A stretch of 52,821 bases of DNA from CAZXDS01 sp964639525 (GTDB lineage Bacteria > Bacteroidota > Ignavibacteria > Ignavibacteriales > Melioribacteraceae), in contig CAZXDS010000001.1 in assembly GCA_964639525.1 (NCBI GenBank), positions 1 through 52,821 of the forward strand, given 5' to 3'. Below the pieces are notes generated by a model. The model worked only from the letters and a program-made list of their open reading frames with translations. It ran no database searches and was not told the origin of the DNA. Made by a program: the position numbers and the translations under genes. How positions within the stretch are numbered: position 1 is the first letter of the stretch; every line of letters begins with the position of its first letter. Of the stretch, positions 8,779-17,479 are shown piece after piece.

Positions 8779-8896
8779 AGTGGTTTTTCACATCACAAGG
8801 ACTCTGCGAGGAATCTGCGATCGGAAATTATCCGGCAGATGCCGGACTGAATGAATGTATAACACACTCTAACTTGCTTTTCGTTCCGAAAAGCAA
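8779..8896. repeat. Cluster of small palindromes in the 8691-9113 gap
   Basis: The 423-bp gap between the radical SAM gene and nhaC contains no gene I can support. It holds the palindrome TCCGGCA-GA-TGCCGGA (8831-8846) and a long hairpin TTGCTTTTCG (8874-8883) / CGAAAAGCAA (8887-8896). It also starts with AGTGGTTTTTCACA (8779-8792), which recurs as AGTAGTTTTTCACA at 35857-35870. This looks like an intergenic palindromic repeat family. The rest of the gap, up to the TTG start of nhaC, is AT-rich spacer that probably contains the nhaC promoter. Confidence 0.6.
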
Positions 8897-9113
8897 CTAA
8901 GATTGTGTATATTAAAAACCCAACCATTTAATAGCATTTTTGCTTTATAATTCTTAAAATGTGGAAAAAATCAAAAATTTTCTCGAAATGTGAATTTAAT
9001 TGAGCCATTTTTAACAATAATATCGAAGAATATTGAGCCAATTTTTCACTTTTAAATTGTTGTAAACTGTTTTATATTAAATTATTCATATTTTCTATTA
9101 ATCATCAATCAAA

Positions 9114-11000
9114 TTGAAAAGAACTTTTTCGCTCATACTATTTTTTTTACTGTTTTTAAGCTCTATTTCCTTAGCCCAAAAAATATCAATTCCGTCATTA
9201 TCTCTCACCGGTGTAGATTTTAATATTAAAGCAACTTCCATTCCCGATAGTATTAGTGAAATTCCCATTAAATTTATAAACAAATATCGCTCATTTGATT
9301 TTGTATTACACAAGAACCGTAAGACTGTTGATACAACTCTTTCGATAAATAATGCCGGAAATTACAAAGTAATTCTTCCGGCAAGCAATGAAACAATCTC
9401 CGAAGTACGAGTTATTCCGGGCTGGTTAAGTATTATTCCTCCGCTAATTGCAATATTGCTTGCTTTAATTATCAGGCATGTTCTCGTTTCCCTCGCAGCC
9501 GGAATTTATATCGGTGCGATATTTTTATATGATTTTAATCCGGTTATTGCATTTTTAAGATTTGCCGATACGATTGTTATAAAATCGCTAACAAATCCCG
9601 ACCACATGTTTATTATCACCTTTACATTATTGATTGGCGGAGTTGTAGGCGTAATTTCGAGTAACGGCGGAACAACAGGGTTAGCGAAGGTCATTACCAA
9701 ATATGCAAAAAGTGCAAAATCCGGTATGATTGCAAGCTGGGTAATGGGAATAGCAATATTTTTTGATGATTATGCCAACTCGCTTATCATCGGAAATATG
9801 ATGAGACCAATTACTGATAAGCTGCGCATATCTCGTGAGAAACTTGCTTACATTGTTGATTCAACTGCCGCACCAATTGCGAGCATTGTTATAATAAGTA
9901 CGTGGATTGGTTACGAACTCGGACTAATTGGCGAGGGATTGCGAAGTATCGGTTCAACAGAAAATGCCTATGATGTTTTTCTCAAAACAATTCCATACCG
10001 TTTTTATCCTATTGCAGCTTTGTTTTTTGTCTTTATCGTTTCCTATTTTCAGCGCGATTTCGGACCTATGTTTAAAGCTGAAAAACGAGCACGGGAAACA
10101 GGGAAACTTACCGGAGGTGATGAACCGATTAAGAAAATAGAAATGGACAACAGCCAAATAAATATTAAGAAAAACTCTAAATGGTTTAACGGAGCAATTC
10201 CTATTTTAATAATATTATTAGGAACTATTGCCGGACTGATTTACACAGGTGTAAATGCAATAAAAGAAATCGGGAGTTTGGATTTTTCCGTCCGTAATAT
10301 AATCAGTAATTCAAATTCATACTCAGCTTTATTGTGGTCAAGTTTTGCTGCCGGTATTGTAGCAATTATTATGTCAATTTGGGAAAAACTTCTTTCCTTA
10401 ACAAAAGCAATGGATGCATGGTTTAAAGGAATTCAATCGATGTTTTTTGCAGCTTTAATTTTAGTTTTTGCCTGGGGTATTAGTTCTATTACCAACGAGT
10501 TAAAAACAGCCGATTATTTGATTTCAATTTTAAGTAATTCAATTGACCCGCGATATTTGCCGGTTCTTGTTTTTCTTGTTTGTGCATTAATTAGTTTTGC
10601 GACCGGAACAAGTTGGGGAACTATGGCTATCGTTATGCCTATTGTAATTCCTCTTGCGCATAAGATTTCTGTAATATTTGGTTTGTCAACAGTTGATTCA
10701 ACATTAATAATTCATGGTGTAATCAGTTCTGTACTAACCGGCTCTGTATTTGGGGATCATTGTTCACCGATTGCCGATACGACAATTTTGAGTTCCCTGG
10801 CATCAAGCTGTAATCACATTGACCACGTTCGTACACAATTGCCGTATGCAATTCTTGTTGCCGTTGTCTGCATGATGCTTGGTGATTTACCGACTGCTTT
10901 CGGCTTAAATCCTTACATTGCAATAATTGCAATATTAACAGTTCTAACTTTAATCCTTTATTTCTTCGGCAAAAAAGTTCCTGAATTTGTGGAACTCTAA
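9114..11000 (+). CDS. NhaC-type Na+/H+ antiporter with an exported N-terminal domain
   Basis: A 628-residue membrane protein. Residues 1-22 form a signal peptide (LILFFLLFLSSISLAQ). Residues 23-102 form a small beta-rich domain outside the usual family, and a polytopic NhaC-type antiporter follows from about 104 (about eleven membrane segments, with GTSWGTMAIVMPIVIPL and FGDHCSPIADTTILSS near the C-terminus). NhaC proteins exchange sodium for protons across the inner membrane. The only possible initiator is TTG at 9114: an in-frame TAA lies at 9099-9101 and no ATG precedes the signal peptide. The gene is monocistronic and converges on the M50 gene. The added domain is Ig-like or transthyretin-like by strand pattern only. 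Confidence 0.8.
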   Translation: MKRTFSLILFFLLFLSSISLAQKISIPSLSLTGVDFNIKATSIPDSISEIPIKFINKYRSFDFVLHKNRKTVDTTLSINNAGNYKVILPASNETISEVRVIPGWLSIIPPLIAILLALIIRHVLVSLAAGIYIGAIFLYDFNPVIAFLRFADTIVIKSLTNPDHMFIITFTLLIGGVVGVISSNGGTTGLAKVITKYAKSAKSGMIASWVMGIAIFFDDYANSLIIGNMMRPITDKLRISREKLAYIVDSTAAPIASIVIISTWIGYELGLIGEGLRSIGSTENAYDVFLKTIPYRFYPIAALFFVFIVSYFQRDFGPMFKAEKRARETGKLTGGDEPIKKIEMDNSQINIKKNSKWFNGAIPILIILLGTIAGLIYTGVNAIKEIGSLDFSVRNIISNSNSYSALLWSSFAAGIVAIIMSIWEKLLSLTKAMDAWFKGIQSMFFAALILVFAWGISSITNELKTADYLISILSNSIDPRYLPVLVFLVCALISFATGTSWGTMAIVMPIVIPLAHKISVIFGLSTVDSTLIIHGVISSVLTGSVFGDHCSPIADTTILSSLASSCNHIDHVRTQLPYAILVAVVCMMLGDLPTAFGLNPYIAIIAILTVLTLILYFFGKKVPEFVEL

Positions 11001-11042
11001 CAGGTTTTAGTCTTAATCAATAGCGGTTACAATTTGTTTTTC

Positions 11043-11990
11043 TTACTGTACAAAATAGATAACAAAAGGAGTAGGTGAAAATGAAAGAAGAAACACAAGT
11101 AAACTTACATAACCCAAAATCATTCTGCCTGTACTTAATTTTTCGTGAAACGCTACCGGCGGATGCTTTACCTTAATTACAAAAAATAAAATTAACGCCC
11201 AAAATAACCAGCCCGACCAACCGAATTCAATATTCAAACCAATTATTGCATCTATCAAACCAATAATACCAAGAAATGTAATTATAATAAGAACAACGCT
11301 TGCAATTCGTTCGTGCCACTTAAATCCGAACATACTGTAAACAACGTGTCCGCCATCTAATTGCCCGACAGGCAGCATATTCATTGCAGTTACGAATAAA
11401 CCGAACCAACCGACACACAAATATGGATAATGGTAAATTTCCGACATCGGCGGAACAAATTGAGCGGGTGATGTAAGCAAATCTTTTAAAAACGAAAACA
11501 ACAATGTATTGCCAAACTCAAAAATCATTCCGTTACTATTATATTCATGCGAAAAAAAATCAGGATGAATTGATAAAATGTATTCCGGTCCGGGAAGATG
11601 TGTGAAACCATAAATAAGTAAAATTAAGCAAGCAATAAATCCTGCAATCGGTCCGGCGACACCAATATCAAACATTACTTTGTTATTTGGAATTGGAGAT
11701 TTAATTTTGATTACCGCTCCCATAGTGCCGAAATTGAACATACCCGGAATCGGGGGAAACGGAATATAATAAGGAAGCGTAGTTTTAACCTTATGATAAA
11801 CCGCTGCGAAATAATGTCCGAATTCGTGTGCCGATAGAAAGAAGAGAATTCCCAAAGTATATGGCAGTGCCTTTACCAAATCGGTAATTTCGTACGGGCC
11901 CATTGTTCCGGTTGTCCATTCCATTCCAGCAATTAAAAGCGTAATAAATGTTATTACAAAAAGTGCTATATGTGTCCAAATTTTATTCAA
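11043..11990 (-). CDS. Site-2-protease family (M50) membrane metalloprotease
   Basis: A 315-residue polytopic protein with the zinc motif HEFGH (H55, E56, H59) in one membrane segment and NMLPVGQLDGGH near residue 205-216, which supplies the third ligand (the Asp of LDGGH). These are the two conserved motifs of intramembrane site-2 proteases. There is no PDZ domain, so it belongs to the short group rather than RseP. Such enzymes cut transmembrane regulators or peptides within the membrane. It is the last gene of a six-gene operon, overlapping the radical SAM gene by 8 bp. A target, if linked to the operon, is not identifiable. Confidence 0.82.
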   Translation of the reverse strand: MNKIWTHIALFVITFITLLIAGMEWTTGTMGPYEITDLVKALPYTLGILFFLSAHEFGHYFAAVYHKVKTTLPYYIPFPPIPGMFNFGTMGAVIKIKSPIPNNKVMFDIGVAGPIAGFIACLILLIYGFTHLPGPEYILSIHPDFFSHEYNSNGMIFEFGNTLLFSFLKDLLTSPAQFVPPMSEIYHYPYLCVGWFGLFVTAMNMLPVGQLDGGHVVYSMFGFKWHERIASVVLIIITFLGIIGLIDAIIGLNIEFGWSGWLFWALILFFVIKVKHPPVAFHEKLSTGRMILGYVSLLVFLLSFSPTPFVIYFVQ

Positions 11991-12963
11991 TATTTTTCTT
12001 TTTAAGTTTTTGTTTTATAAATTTAAAATATCCATACTTGAACTTTGATGCTAAACTTGCGATGGAATATAAATTTGTCGGAAATACAAAAGACGGCTCA
12101 AAGTAACAGTTTACGGTACAACCTTCACAAAAATCAAACGTCCCTTCCATCTTTTTATAATACAGATACTCCTCAGTTCGCTGTAATTCCCTAATACTTG
12201 TTGTAATTGGAATTGATTCTTTTTCAAAATGATAACATGGCAAAATTACTTCATTTTTCGGTGAAATTACAATAACACGGGAAACCGCTTTGCAACTCGG
12301 GTTATTAATATCATTACCGCCATCTCTGCGTAACTTAATAAAACCACCGTTGATGTAAACGTTTTGTTTTCCTTCCACAAACTTTTCAATATAGTCCAAA
12401 GCTTCAAGCGATAATCCGGGATTTCCGAAGTATGAAAACACAGGATTTACAATCAGCATTAAATCATACTTTGATGCAATATCGTGCATTCTCGGTAAAT
12501 CTTGATATGATTCATTTGTTACCGTAAAAAGAATATCAGGGAATTCTCCGATTGACTTTGCAATTTTTATGCTCTCAAAAACTTTACCGTAGCAATTAAC
12601 TTTCCTGATTTTATTGTGTGTTTCTTCATCCGGAGAATCCAAAGAAAAATGGAGTAAATTTACTTTCCCTGCAAGCCGATCGGCAAACTTGGGATAAAGC
12701 AAAGTATTTGTCGTAATGCTCGTTTGCATTTTTTTACTTTGTGCAAATTTCGCCATTAAATCAATAACGGGATTTAACAAAGGTTCACCACCTGTTAAGT
12801 CAATGAACTTAACACCAAGTTCACTTATTTCCGAAACATTTTTTTTAAAATCATCAAGTGATGCGTGCGGAACATCCGCAAAATTGGAATGCTCGGCAAA
12901 GTGGCAAAATTCGCAATAAGCGTTGCATCGATAAGTAACATAATAATTACACAGTAACAGCAT
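11983..12963 (-). CDS. Radical SAM enzyme with a C-terminal SPASM/Twitch-like cysteine cluster
   Basis: A 326-residue radical SAM protein beginning directly at the cluster motif: C13, C17, C20 in YRCNAYCEFC (CxxxCxxC). The GGEP strand (LTGGEPLLNP) lies near residues 57-66. A second cysteine group, CEGCTVNC near 279-286, with an earlier Cys in LPCYHFE, suggests an auxiliary cluster of the SPASM/Twitch type. Such enzymes modify peptides or, in some groups, isoprenoid or lipid substrates. Its position among glycosyltransferases and a deacetylase points to envelope glycan or lipid modification, but this is inference. It shares the single A of the TGATG junction with the upstream GT2 gene. Confidence 0.78.
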   Translation of the reverse strand: MLLLCNYYVTYRCNAYCEFCHFAEHSNFADVPHASLDDFKKNVSEISELGVKFIDLTGGEPLLNPVIDLMAKFAQSKKMQTSITTNTLLYPKFADRLAGKVNLLHFSLDSPDEETHNKIRKVNCYGKVFESIKIAKSIGEFPDILFTVTNESYQDLPRMHDIASKYDLMLIVNPVFSYFGNPGLSLEALDYIEKFVEGKQNVYINGGFIKLRRDGGNDINNPSCKAVSRVIVISPKNEVILPCYHFEKESIPITTSIRELQRTEEYLYYKKMEGTFDFCEGCTVNCYFEPSFVFPTNLYSIASLASKFKYGYFKFIKQKLKKKNIE

Positions 12964-14054
12964 CAGTATTTTCTACCCTTCCATTTAATTGTGCGTGTGA
13001 ACAATAAGGTAATCGGTAAGAAGACAACATAAAAAATGTAATAAAATTCAAATGAAATAAAATTCTTCAATTTTAACTCCACACCCATTTTTTCATGAAT
13101 CGGATAAAGGAAAAAATAATCGGCAATGAATTTGAAGAATACAAGATACAAAGCATTCATTGAAAAAAAGAACGGAGTAAGAATAATCCCAATATGACTG
13201 AGGAATGCGGAAGTCATTACAGCAAATCCTACAATATCGCTATCCAAACCGCCAACACCCCAGCGTTTTTTCTGCCAATAGAGTGTTTGCACATTTTCAC
13301 AAGGCTGCGATGTTATCAGCGCACCTTTATCAATAGGATAAATAATTTTATATTTTTTCAGCTTGTGCATTGATATAAGCATTTGAAAATCTTCCGTTAC
13401 CGAAAAAGGGATATTCTCGTAACCGCCTATTTCTTCGTAAACAGATCGGCGATACGACATATTATTTCCGATGCAGCTTAAAGGCTTGCCGAGATTAATT
13501 GTACCGCTTGCAACAGTGAGCAAATACATAAAATCAACAGACTGCATTCCGGAAAATATTCCTGAATCATGTTGATTTGTAAATCCGCAAACGAGAGCAA
13601 CATCTTTTTTATAATACGAGCAAATTGTTTCCGCCCAAGTCTCCGAAACAGCACAATCCGCATCAGTTGTTAAAATAATTTCACTTGACGAAATTTTCAC
13701 AGCGTTTGCAATTGCGTTTGCCTTCCCTTTAACTTGTCCAATTTGTTCGGTGGGAATAATCGTTTTGAACTTCGGCTTGTCTTTTATAAAATCTAAAATT
13801 ATCTGTTCCGTTTTGTCAGTTGAATTATCATTTACAATAATTATATCCAATTTGTTTGCGGGGTATTTCAAATTGTTTAAAGATTCCAAACAGCGTAATA
13901 TGTTTTTTTCTTCATTTCGGGCAGCTACAATTACAGTTGCAGTTGGTAAATTTTCTCTTTTAATTTTGCCGAATGTTTTTTTTGCACCCACAGCAAAAAC
14001 AACAAGCATAACAAAGTAAAGCGATACAACGATTATAAAAACTATGTCAAACAT
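12963..14054 (-). CDS. Family 2 glycosyltransferase, membrane-bound
   Basis: A 363-residue GT2 enzyme with one N-terminal membrane segment (about 5-23), a GT-A catalytic domain, and three or four C-terminal membrane segments (about 275-355). Catalytic signatures are VIVAARNEEKNI (44-52), the DAD-type metal site T-D131-A-D133, TED (220-222) and QKKRW (261-265), which together mark a processive or polyprenyl-type GT2 such as cellulose-synthase-like enzymes. The donor sugar cannot be read. It overlaps the upstream NodB gene by 13 bp and the downstream radical SAM gene by 1 bp. Confidence 0.85.
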   Translation of the reverse strand: MFDIVFIIVVSLYFVMLVVFAVGAKKTFGKIKRENLPTATVIVAARNEEKNILRCLESLNNLKYPANKLDIIIVNDNSTDKTEQIILDFIKDKPKFKTIIPTEQIGQVKGKANAIANAVKISSSEIILTTDADCAVSETWAETICSYYKKDVALVCGFTNQHDSGIFSGMQSVDFMYLLTVASGTINLGKPLSCIGNNMSYRRSVYEEIGGYENIPFSVTEDFQMLISMHKLKKYKIIYPIDKGALITSQPCENVQTLYWQKKRWGVGGLDSDIVGFAVMTSAFLSHIGIILTPFFFSMNALYLVFFKFIADYFFLYPIHEKMGVELKLKNFISFEFYYIFYVVFLPITLLFTRTIKWKGRKY

Positions 14055-14677
14055 TCCGCAGGAACTCCAAATTTAAATCCTTTCTCATCTGCCGTATCAA
14101 AAATAATGTTTAATGAATCTGTAATTATTTGTTTATTCTTATTGCTATCGTGTAGAACAACTATTGAATTATTCTGCAGATAATTTGTAACACCAAATTT
14201 AACAATATTCAAATCATTTTTATAATCGCGAGTTAACAGGTTCCACATTACGTTCTTCATATTTGTTTTTTTTAATGCTTTGGGCAAAGTAAAATCAAAT
14301 TGCCCGTGAGGTGGACGAAAATACTCAACCTTTTGTTCAAACTTTTCCTCAATTGAAGAATTAAACTTAGTCAGATTTTCAATAATTTTACACTCACTTA
14401 AACCCCAAATTCTTTGATGTGAAAAAGTATGATTACCGATTGTGTGTCCTTCTTTAATCACATCATTGACAAGACTCCCATACTTCACAACATTTTCACC
14501 GACAAAGAAAAAGACAGCTTTGATATTTCGCAACGACAATTGTTTCAGAATAATTTCTGTTGTTTCCGGATTTGGTCCGTCATCAAAAGTTAGTAATATT
14601 TGATTATTTACTGTTGCCCACAAAAATTGAGGAAACATTTTTTTTACCAATTTCGGGGCGGTATAAATACATTTCAT
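14042..14677 (-). CDS. Polysaccharide deacetylase (NodB homology domain)
   Basis: A 211-residue carbohydrate esterase family 4 protein. It has the catalytic TFDDGPNPETT (D32-D33), the metal-binding H83-x3-H87 in GNHTFSHQ, RPPHGQF (121-127), and a C-terminal VVLHDS, all the diagnostic NodB motifs. It deacetylates N-acetylated sugars. There is no evident signal peptide or anchor, so it may act on a cytoplasmic or membrane-associated intermediate made by the two flanking GT2 enzymes, whose reading frames it overlaps or abuts. That cytoplasmic placement is inference. Confidence 0.85.
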   Translation of the reverse strand: MKCIYTAPKLVKKMFPQFLWATVNNQILLTFDDGPNPETTEIILKQLSLRNIKAVFFFVGENVVKYGSLVNDVIKEGHTIGNHTFSHQRIWGLSECKIIENLTKFNSSIEEKFEQKVEYFRPPHGQFDFTLPKALKKTNMKNVMWNLLTRDYKNDLNIVKFGVTNYLQNNSIVVLHDSNKNKQIITDSLNIIFDTADEKGFKFGVPAECLT

Positions 14678-15807
14678 TATCTTGCCACTTCCCTATTTTT
14701 CCAAGAATAATTTCCGAATAAACCGGCAACAGCCGAAATTACTATATAAGGCACATGAATAATTTCTGCAATAAAAAACAGTTTCAAATTTAATTTATTA
14801 AATAAATTATTTTTCCCATAGTACATAATTCTAAATTCCAAAATTATTTTACACAAAAATTCAAATAGAAAAAGTATTCCAATATACTTATTCACGAATA
14901 TTGATAATAATGGCATTGCCAATAGATTTAAGTAAAACAAAAATATTGCTGACAATTTCACAATTAGTAATTTACTGTTGTAAAACAAACTTTTACTTGC
15001 CCAACGTTTTCGCTGTTGGTAGAATTTATTGATATTTTTGTTTGCTTCAGTTACAACTATTGCATTTTTGCCGAATGCAAACTTTATTTTATATTTTCCA
15101 AGTGCTGAAATTTTCTGCATTAACAATTCATCATCACCCGATGTTAAGTTCATCGTGTCATCGTAACCGCCGACTTCGTGGAAAACATTTTTGCGAAATG
15201 AAAGATTGGCTGCATTGCAGATTATCGGGCTATCGAAACCAATTAAACCTGCTCCCGTTAAAATCAATCCGGCAAATTCCAACTTTTGTAAATTGCCGAA
15301 TAAAGTATCATTTGTGCTAAATTCAACCGGACCTGAAATAAATGCCACATCATTTTCATAATACGAAATTAGTGTTTCCAACCAATTGTTTCCGTGCAGA
15401 CAGTCGGCATCGGTTGTAACAATTATTTCCCCGTTTGATTCTTCTATTCCAAGTTTAACAGCTTGCTTTTTGTATGCATTATTAATTTTACTGTTTTTTA
15501 ATTTTAATATCCTGATGTTGCTTCCAATTGCACTCTTCTTCAATTTTTCAAACGAATCATCAGTTGAGTTGTCATCAACAAAAATTATTTCGTATTTATC
15601 ATGCGGGTAAGTTTGTTGTTCTAAGCTATGGTAACAATTCAGAATATTTTCCGATTCATTTCTAAAAGGAATAATAATTGAAACTTGCTTAAACTCACCT
15701 CTACTTTTTGGTTTGGTGTTAACAACATACAATCCCTTAATAATCTTATAAAGGAAAAGGGAATAGAACAGAGAAAGCAGAAACGATATTATTGCAAAAT
15801 AAATCAT
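14677..15807 (-). CDS. Family 2 glycosyltransferase, membrane-bound (second copy in operon)
   Basis: A 376-residue GT2 enzyme with an N-terminal membrane segment (1-25), VSIIIPFRNESENI, TTDADC (D133, D135), GDDE (224-227) and QQRKRW (264-269), then C-terminal membrane segments. It shares domain plan and length with the GT2 gene two positions downstream, so the pair may be old paralogues making alternating or successive sugar linkages. It overlaps the stop of the upstream flippase-like gene by 4 bp and abuts the deacetylase start. The donor and acceptor are unknown. Confidence 0.85.
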   Translation of the reverse strand: MIYFAIISFLLSLFYSLFLYKIIKGLYVVNTKPKSRGEFKQVSIIIPFRNESENILNCYHSLEQQTYPHDKYEIIFVDDNSTDDSFEKLKKSAIGSNIRILKLKNSKINNAYKKQAVKLGIEESNGEIIVTTDADCLHGNNWLETLISYYENDVAFISGPVEFSTNDTLFGNLQKLEFAGLILTGAGLIGFDSPIICNAANLSFRKNVFHEVGGYDDTMNLTSGDDELLMQKISALGKYKIKFAFGKNAIVVTEANKNINKFYQQRKRWASKSLFYNSKLLIVKLSAIFLFYLNLLAMPLLSIFVNKYIGILFLFEFLCKIILEFRIMYYGKNNLFNKLNLKLFFIAEIIHVPYIVISAVAGLFGNYSWKNREVAR

Positions 15808-16781
15808 TTACTCTTTGCCGTAAATAAAGAAAGTCCAATCAGGGAAGGAATAATTAAATTGATAATAAATAAAATTAATGCAGCATTAAAAGCTGCAGCT
15901 TCCGCAATGCCGAAATAACTGCCAAAATATACTGACGCCGCTTCACGGATTCCAATTTCACCAAAAGTAATCGGCGGAAGAATTGTTTTTGTAAACAGCA
16001 CAATTATCACAAACCACAAATAATTAAGCAAATCAAAATGATGCGTAAACGCCGTGATAATCAAAATGAACTGAAAGGAATATGTTAAAATCAGCAATAT
16101 TGAAAATCCAGACATTTTAATCGAAAATTTTTTATTCGACTGACTGATTTCCATCATTTCGCTCACAATGGTTTTCAGAAATTTCACTTTGCTCAGTTTT
16201 TGCAGCAATCCTTTCGCCCAATCATTATGCTGGAATGTTACAAAGTACAATAAAGTGAAAAATAGAATTATTGCGAGAAAGCCGACAGCAACTGCAAATT
16301 TTGAGATACCAAAATAATAATGCAAAAACGGCAGAGACAATACCGAACCTACAAACGAGATTATTGTCAACGGAAAAATTTTATCAATAGCCGTAGCAAC
16401 TGCAGTTTTAACAATCGACACATTTTGCAGTGGAATAGCACGGGTTACATACTCACCGGCTTGCAGCGGCGTAACAAGTCCGCCGCTAATCCCGTAAAAA
16501 AGTGAAAACCATATTTGTTTTTTATTATGATTATTTAATATTGAGCTGCAAACAAATCCCCATTTTTTAAATTGAATAAATAAGTTAAGCGGCAACAACA
16601 ATATTGCAAAAACAATAAAGATAATATCTGCATCTTTAATTGCTGATTGTATTTTACCGAGTTCGATAAAATTGACTAAATAATATAATATTGCACCGGA
16701 AACTAGCAGCCTTACAAAAAGTAAAACTATCTTTTTCAAACTTGAAACATTGCCCTGTTGATTGTTTTCTGATTGAACCAA
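15804..16781 (-). CDS. Flippase-like membrane protein (LPG synthase TM domain, UPF0104 family)
   Basis: A 325-residue integral membrane protein with eight or so hydrophobic segments and the family-like stretch GISGGLVTPLQAGEYVTRA and PPITFGEIGIREAAS, matching the membrane domain of lysylphosphatidylglycerol synthase/UPF0104 proteins. In related systems this domain moves a lipid-linked product across the inner membrane. It is the first gene of the six-gene operon, so it may export what the downstream glycosyltransferases build, which is inference. The upstream 698 bp are gene debris and leader, and the start ATG is at 16781. Confidence 0.8.
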   Translation of the reverse strand: MVQSENNQQGNVSSLKKIVLLFVRLLVSGAILYYLVNFIELGKIQSAIKDADIIFIVFAILLLPLNLFIQFKKWGFVCSSILNNHNKKQIWFSLFYGISGGLVTPLQAGEYVTRAIPLQNVSIVKTAVATAIDKIFPLTIISFVGSVLSLPFLHYYFGISKFAVAVGFLAIILFFTLLYFVTFQHNDWAKGLLQKLSKVKFLKTIVSEMMEISQSNKKFSIKMSGFSILLILTYSFQFILIITAFTHHFDLLNYLWFVIIVLFTKTILPPITFGEIGIREAASVYFGSYFGIAEAAAFNAALILFIINLIIPSLIGLSLFTAKSK

Positions 16782-17076
16782 AAATTGTCTTCTATGGAAA
16801 TTTAAGAATAATGATTTGTGAAAATAAGTAATTTGATTGTTAGACGGAAACCTTCATAAATATTCAAATTCAATTTGTATAGCTCAAATTAATAACAAAC
16901 CAAATTATTGCTTTCCTATCGAATCAGACTTTGCATAACGAATCATCTTTTACATCCGGTTAAAACAAAAGGCTAATTCACAATTCGTGAAGCAGTCAAT
17001 CCGTGTAATTATGGCTTGATTATTAATGCTGTCATTATCAGAACTTAGCCACACACAACAATGAAGATACTTCTTT

Positions 17077-17154
17077 TTAAGTTTTCCCTTCTTTTAGTAG
17101 GCGTATCGCTTCTTTTGTCTCTTTGCTCGCTGTTCGTAAATCTAATCTTTCCAT
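17077..17154 (-). pseudogene. Remnant of the N-terminus of an IS630-like transposase (tentative)
   Basis: A 25-codon frame begins MERLDLRTASKETKEAIR and stops in-frame at TAA 17077-17079. It looks like the opening of the N-terminal helix-turn-helix of IS630/Tc1-like transposases or related HTH proteins (x-D-L-R-x-S-K-E-x-R/K-x-x-I-R). Nothing recognisable continues after the stop. It is probably a fossil fragment. Alternative: a chance open frame. Confidence 0.35.
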
Positions 17155-17171
17155 ATGTAATATACATAAGT

Positions 17172-17438
17172 CTATATGGATTTCCTGATATAAATATGCT
17201 GAGTTAATAATGTATCCGTTTCCCAAACATAATCTCTTCGCCCTGGTTCTAAGTTATCGTTTAGGTCAGTAATTCCATCCTTACAGGAATAAATGCTTAA
17301 TAAAGTAACAATAATAACGGTAATTGCTGTAATAATAACTTTAGTAAGATTTTTAATTTTGTATTTTCCGTCAAAGCCGGATTCGGTCTTTGCCGAAATA
17401 TTTTTATTTGATGCTGTAAATAGATACTGATATTGGTT
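17172..17438 (-). pseudogene. Remnant of a lipoprotein gene 5' end
   Basis: This 88-codon frame has no start codon. Inside it lies a lipoprotein signal, KNLTKVIITAITVIIV, followed by a TLLSIYSC lipobox region, then DGITDLNDNLEPGRRDYVWE and a stop. The PGRRDYVWE stretch is, from memory, a recurring early segment in exported proteins of Ignavibacteria. The signal lacks an initiator Met, so the gene is truncated. It fits the 16782-17479 stretch as a graveyard of fragments. Nothing else with function is seen in that 698-bp gap. Confidence 0.5.
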
Positions 17439-17479
17439 TTAATTTTGTCGCTGAATTGCTATTCACATTCTAAAAAATG

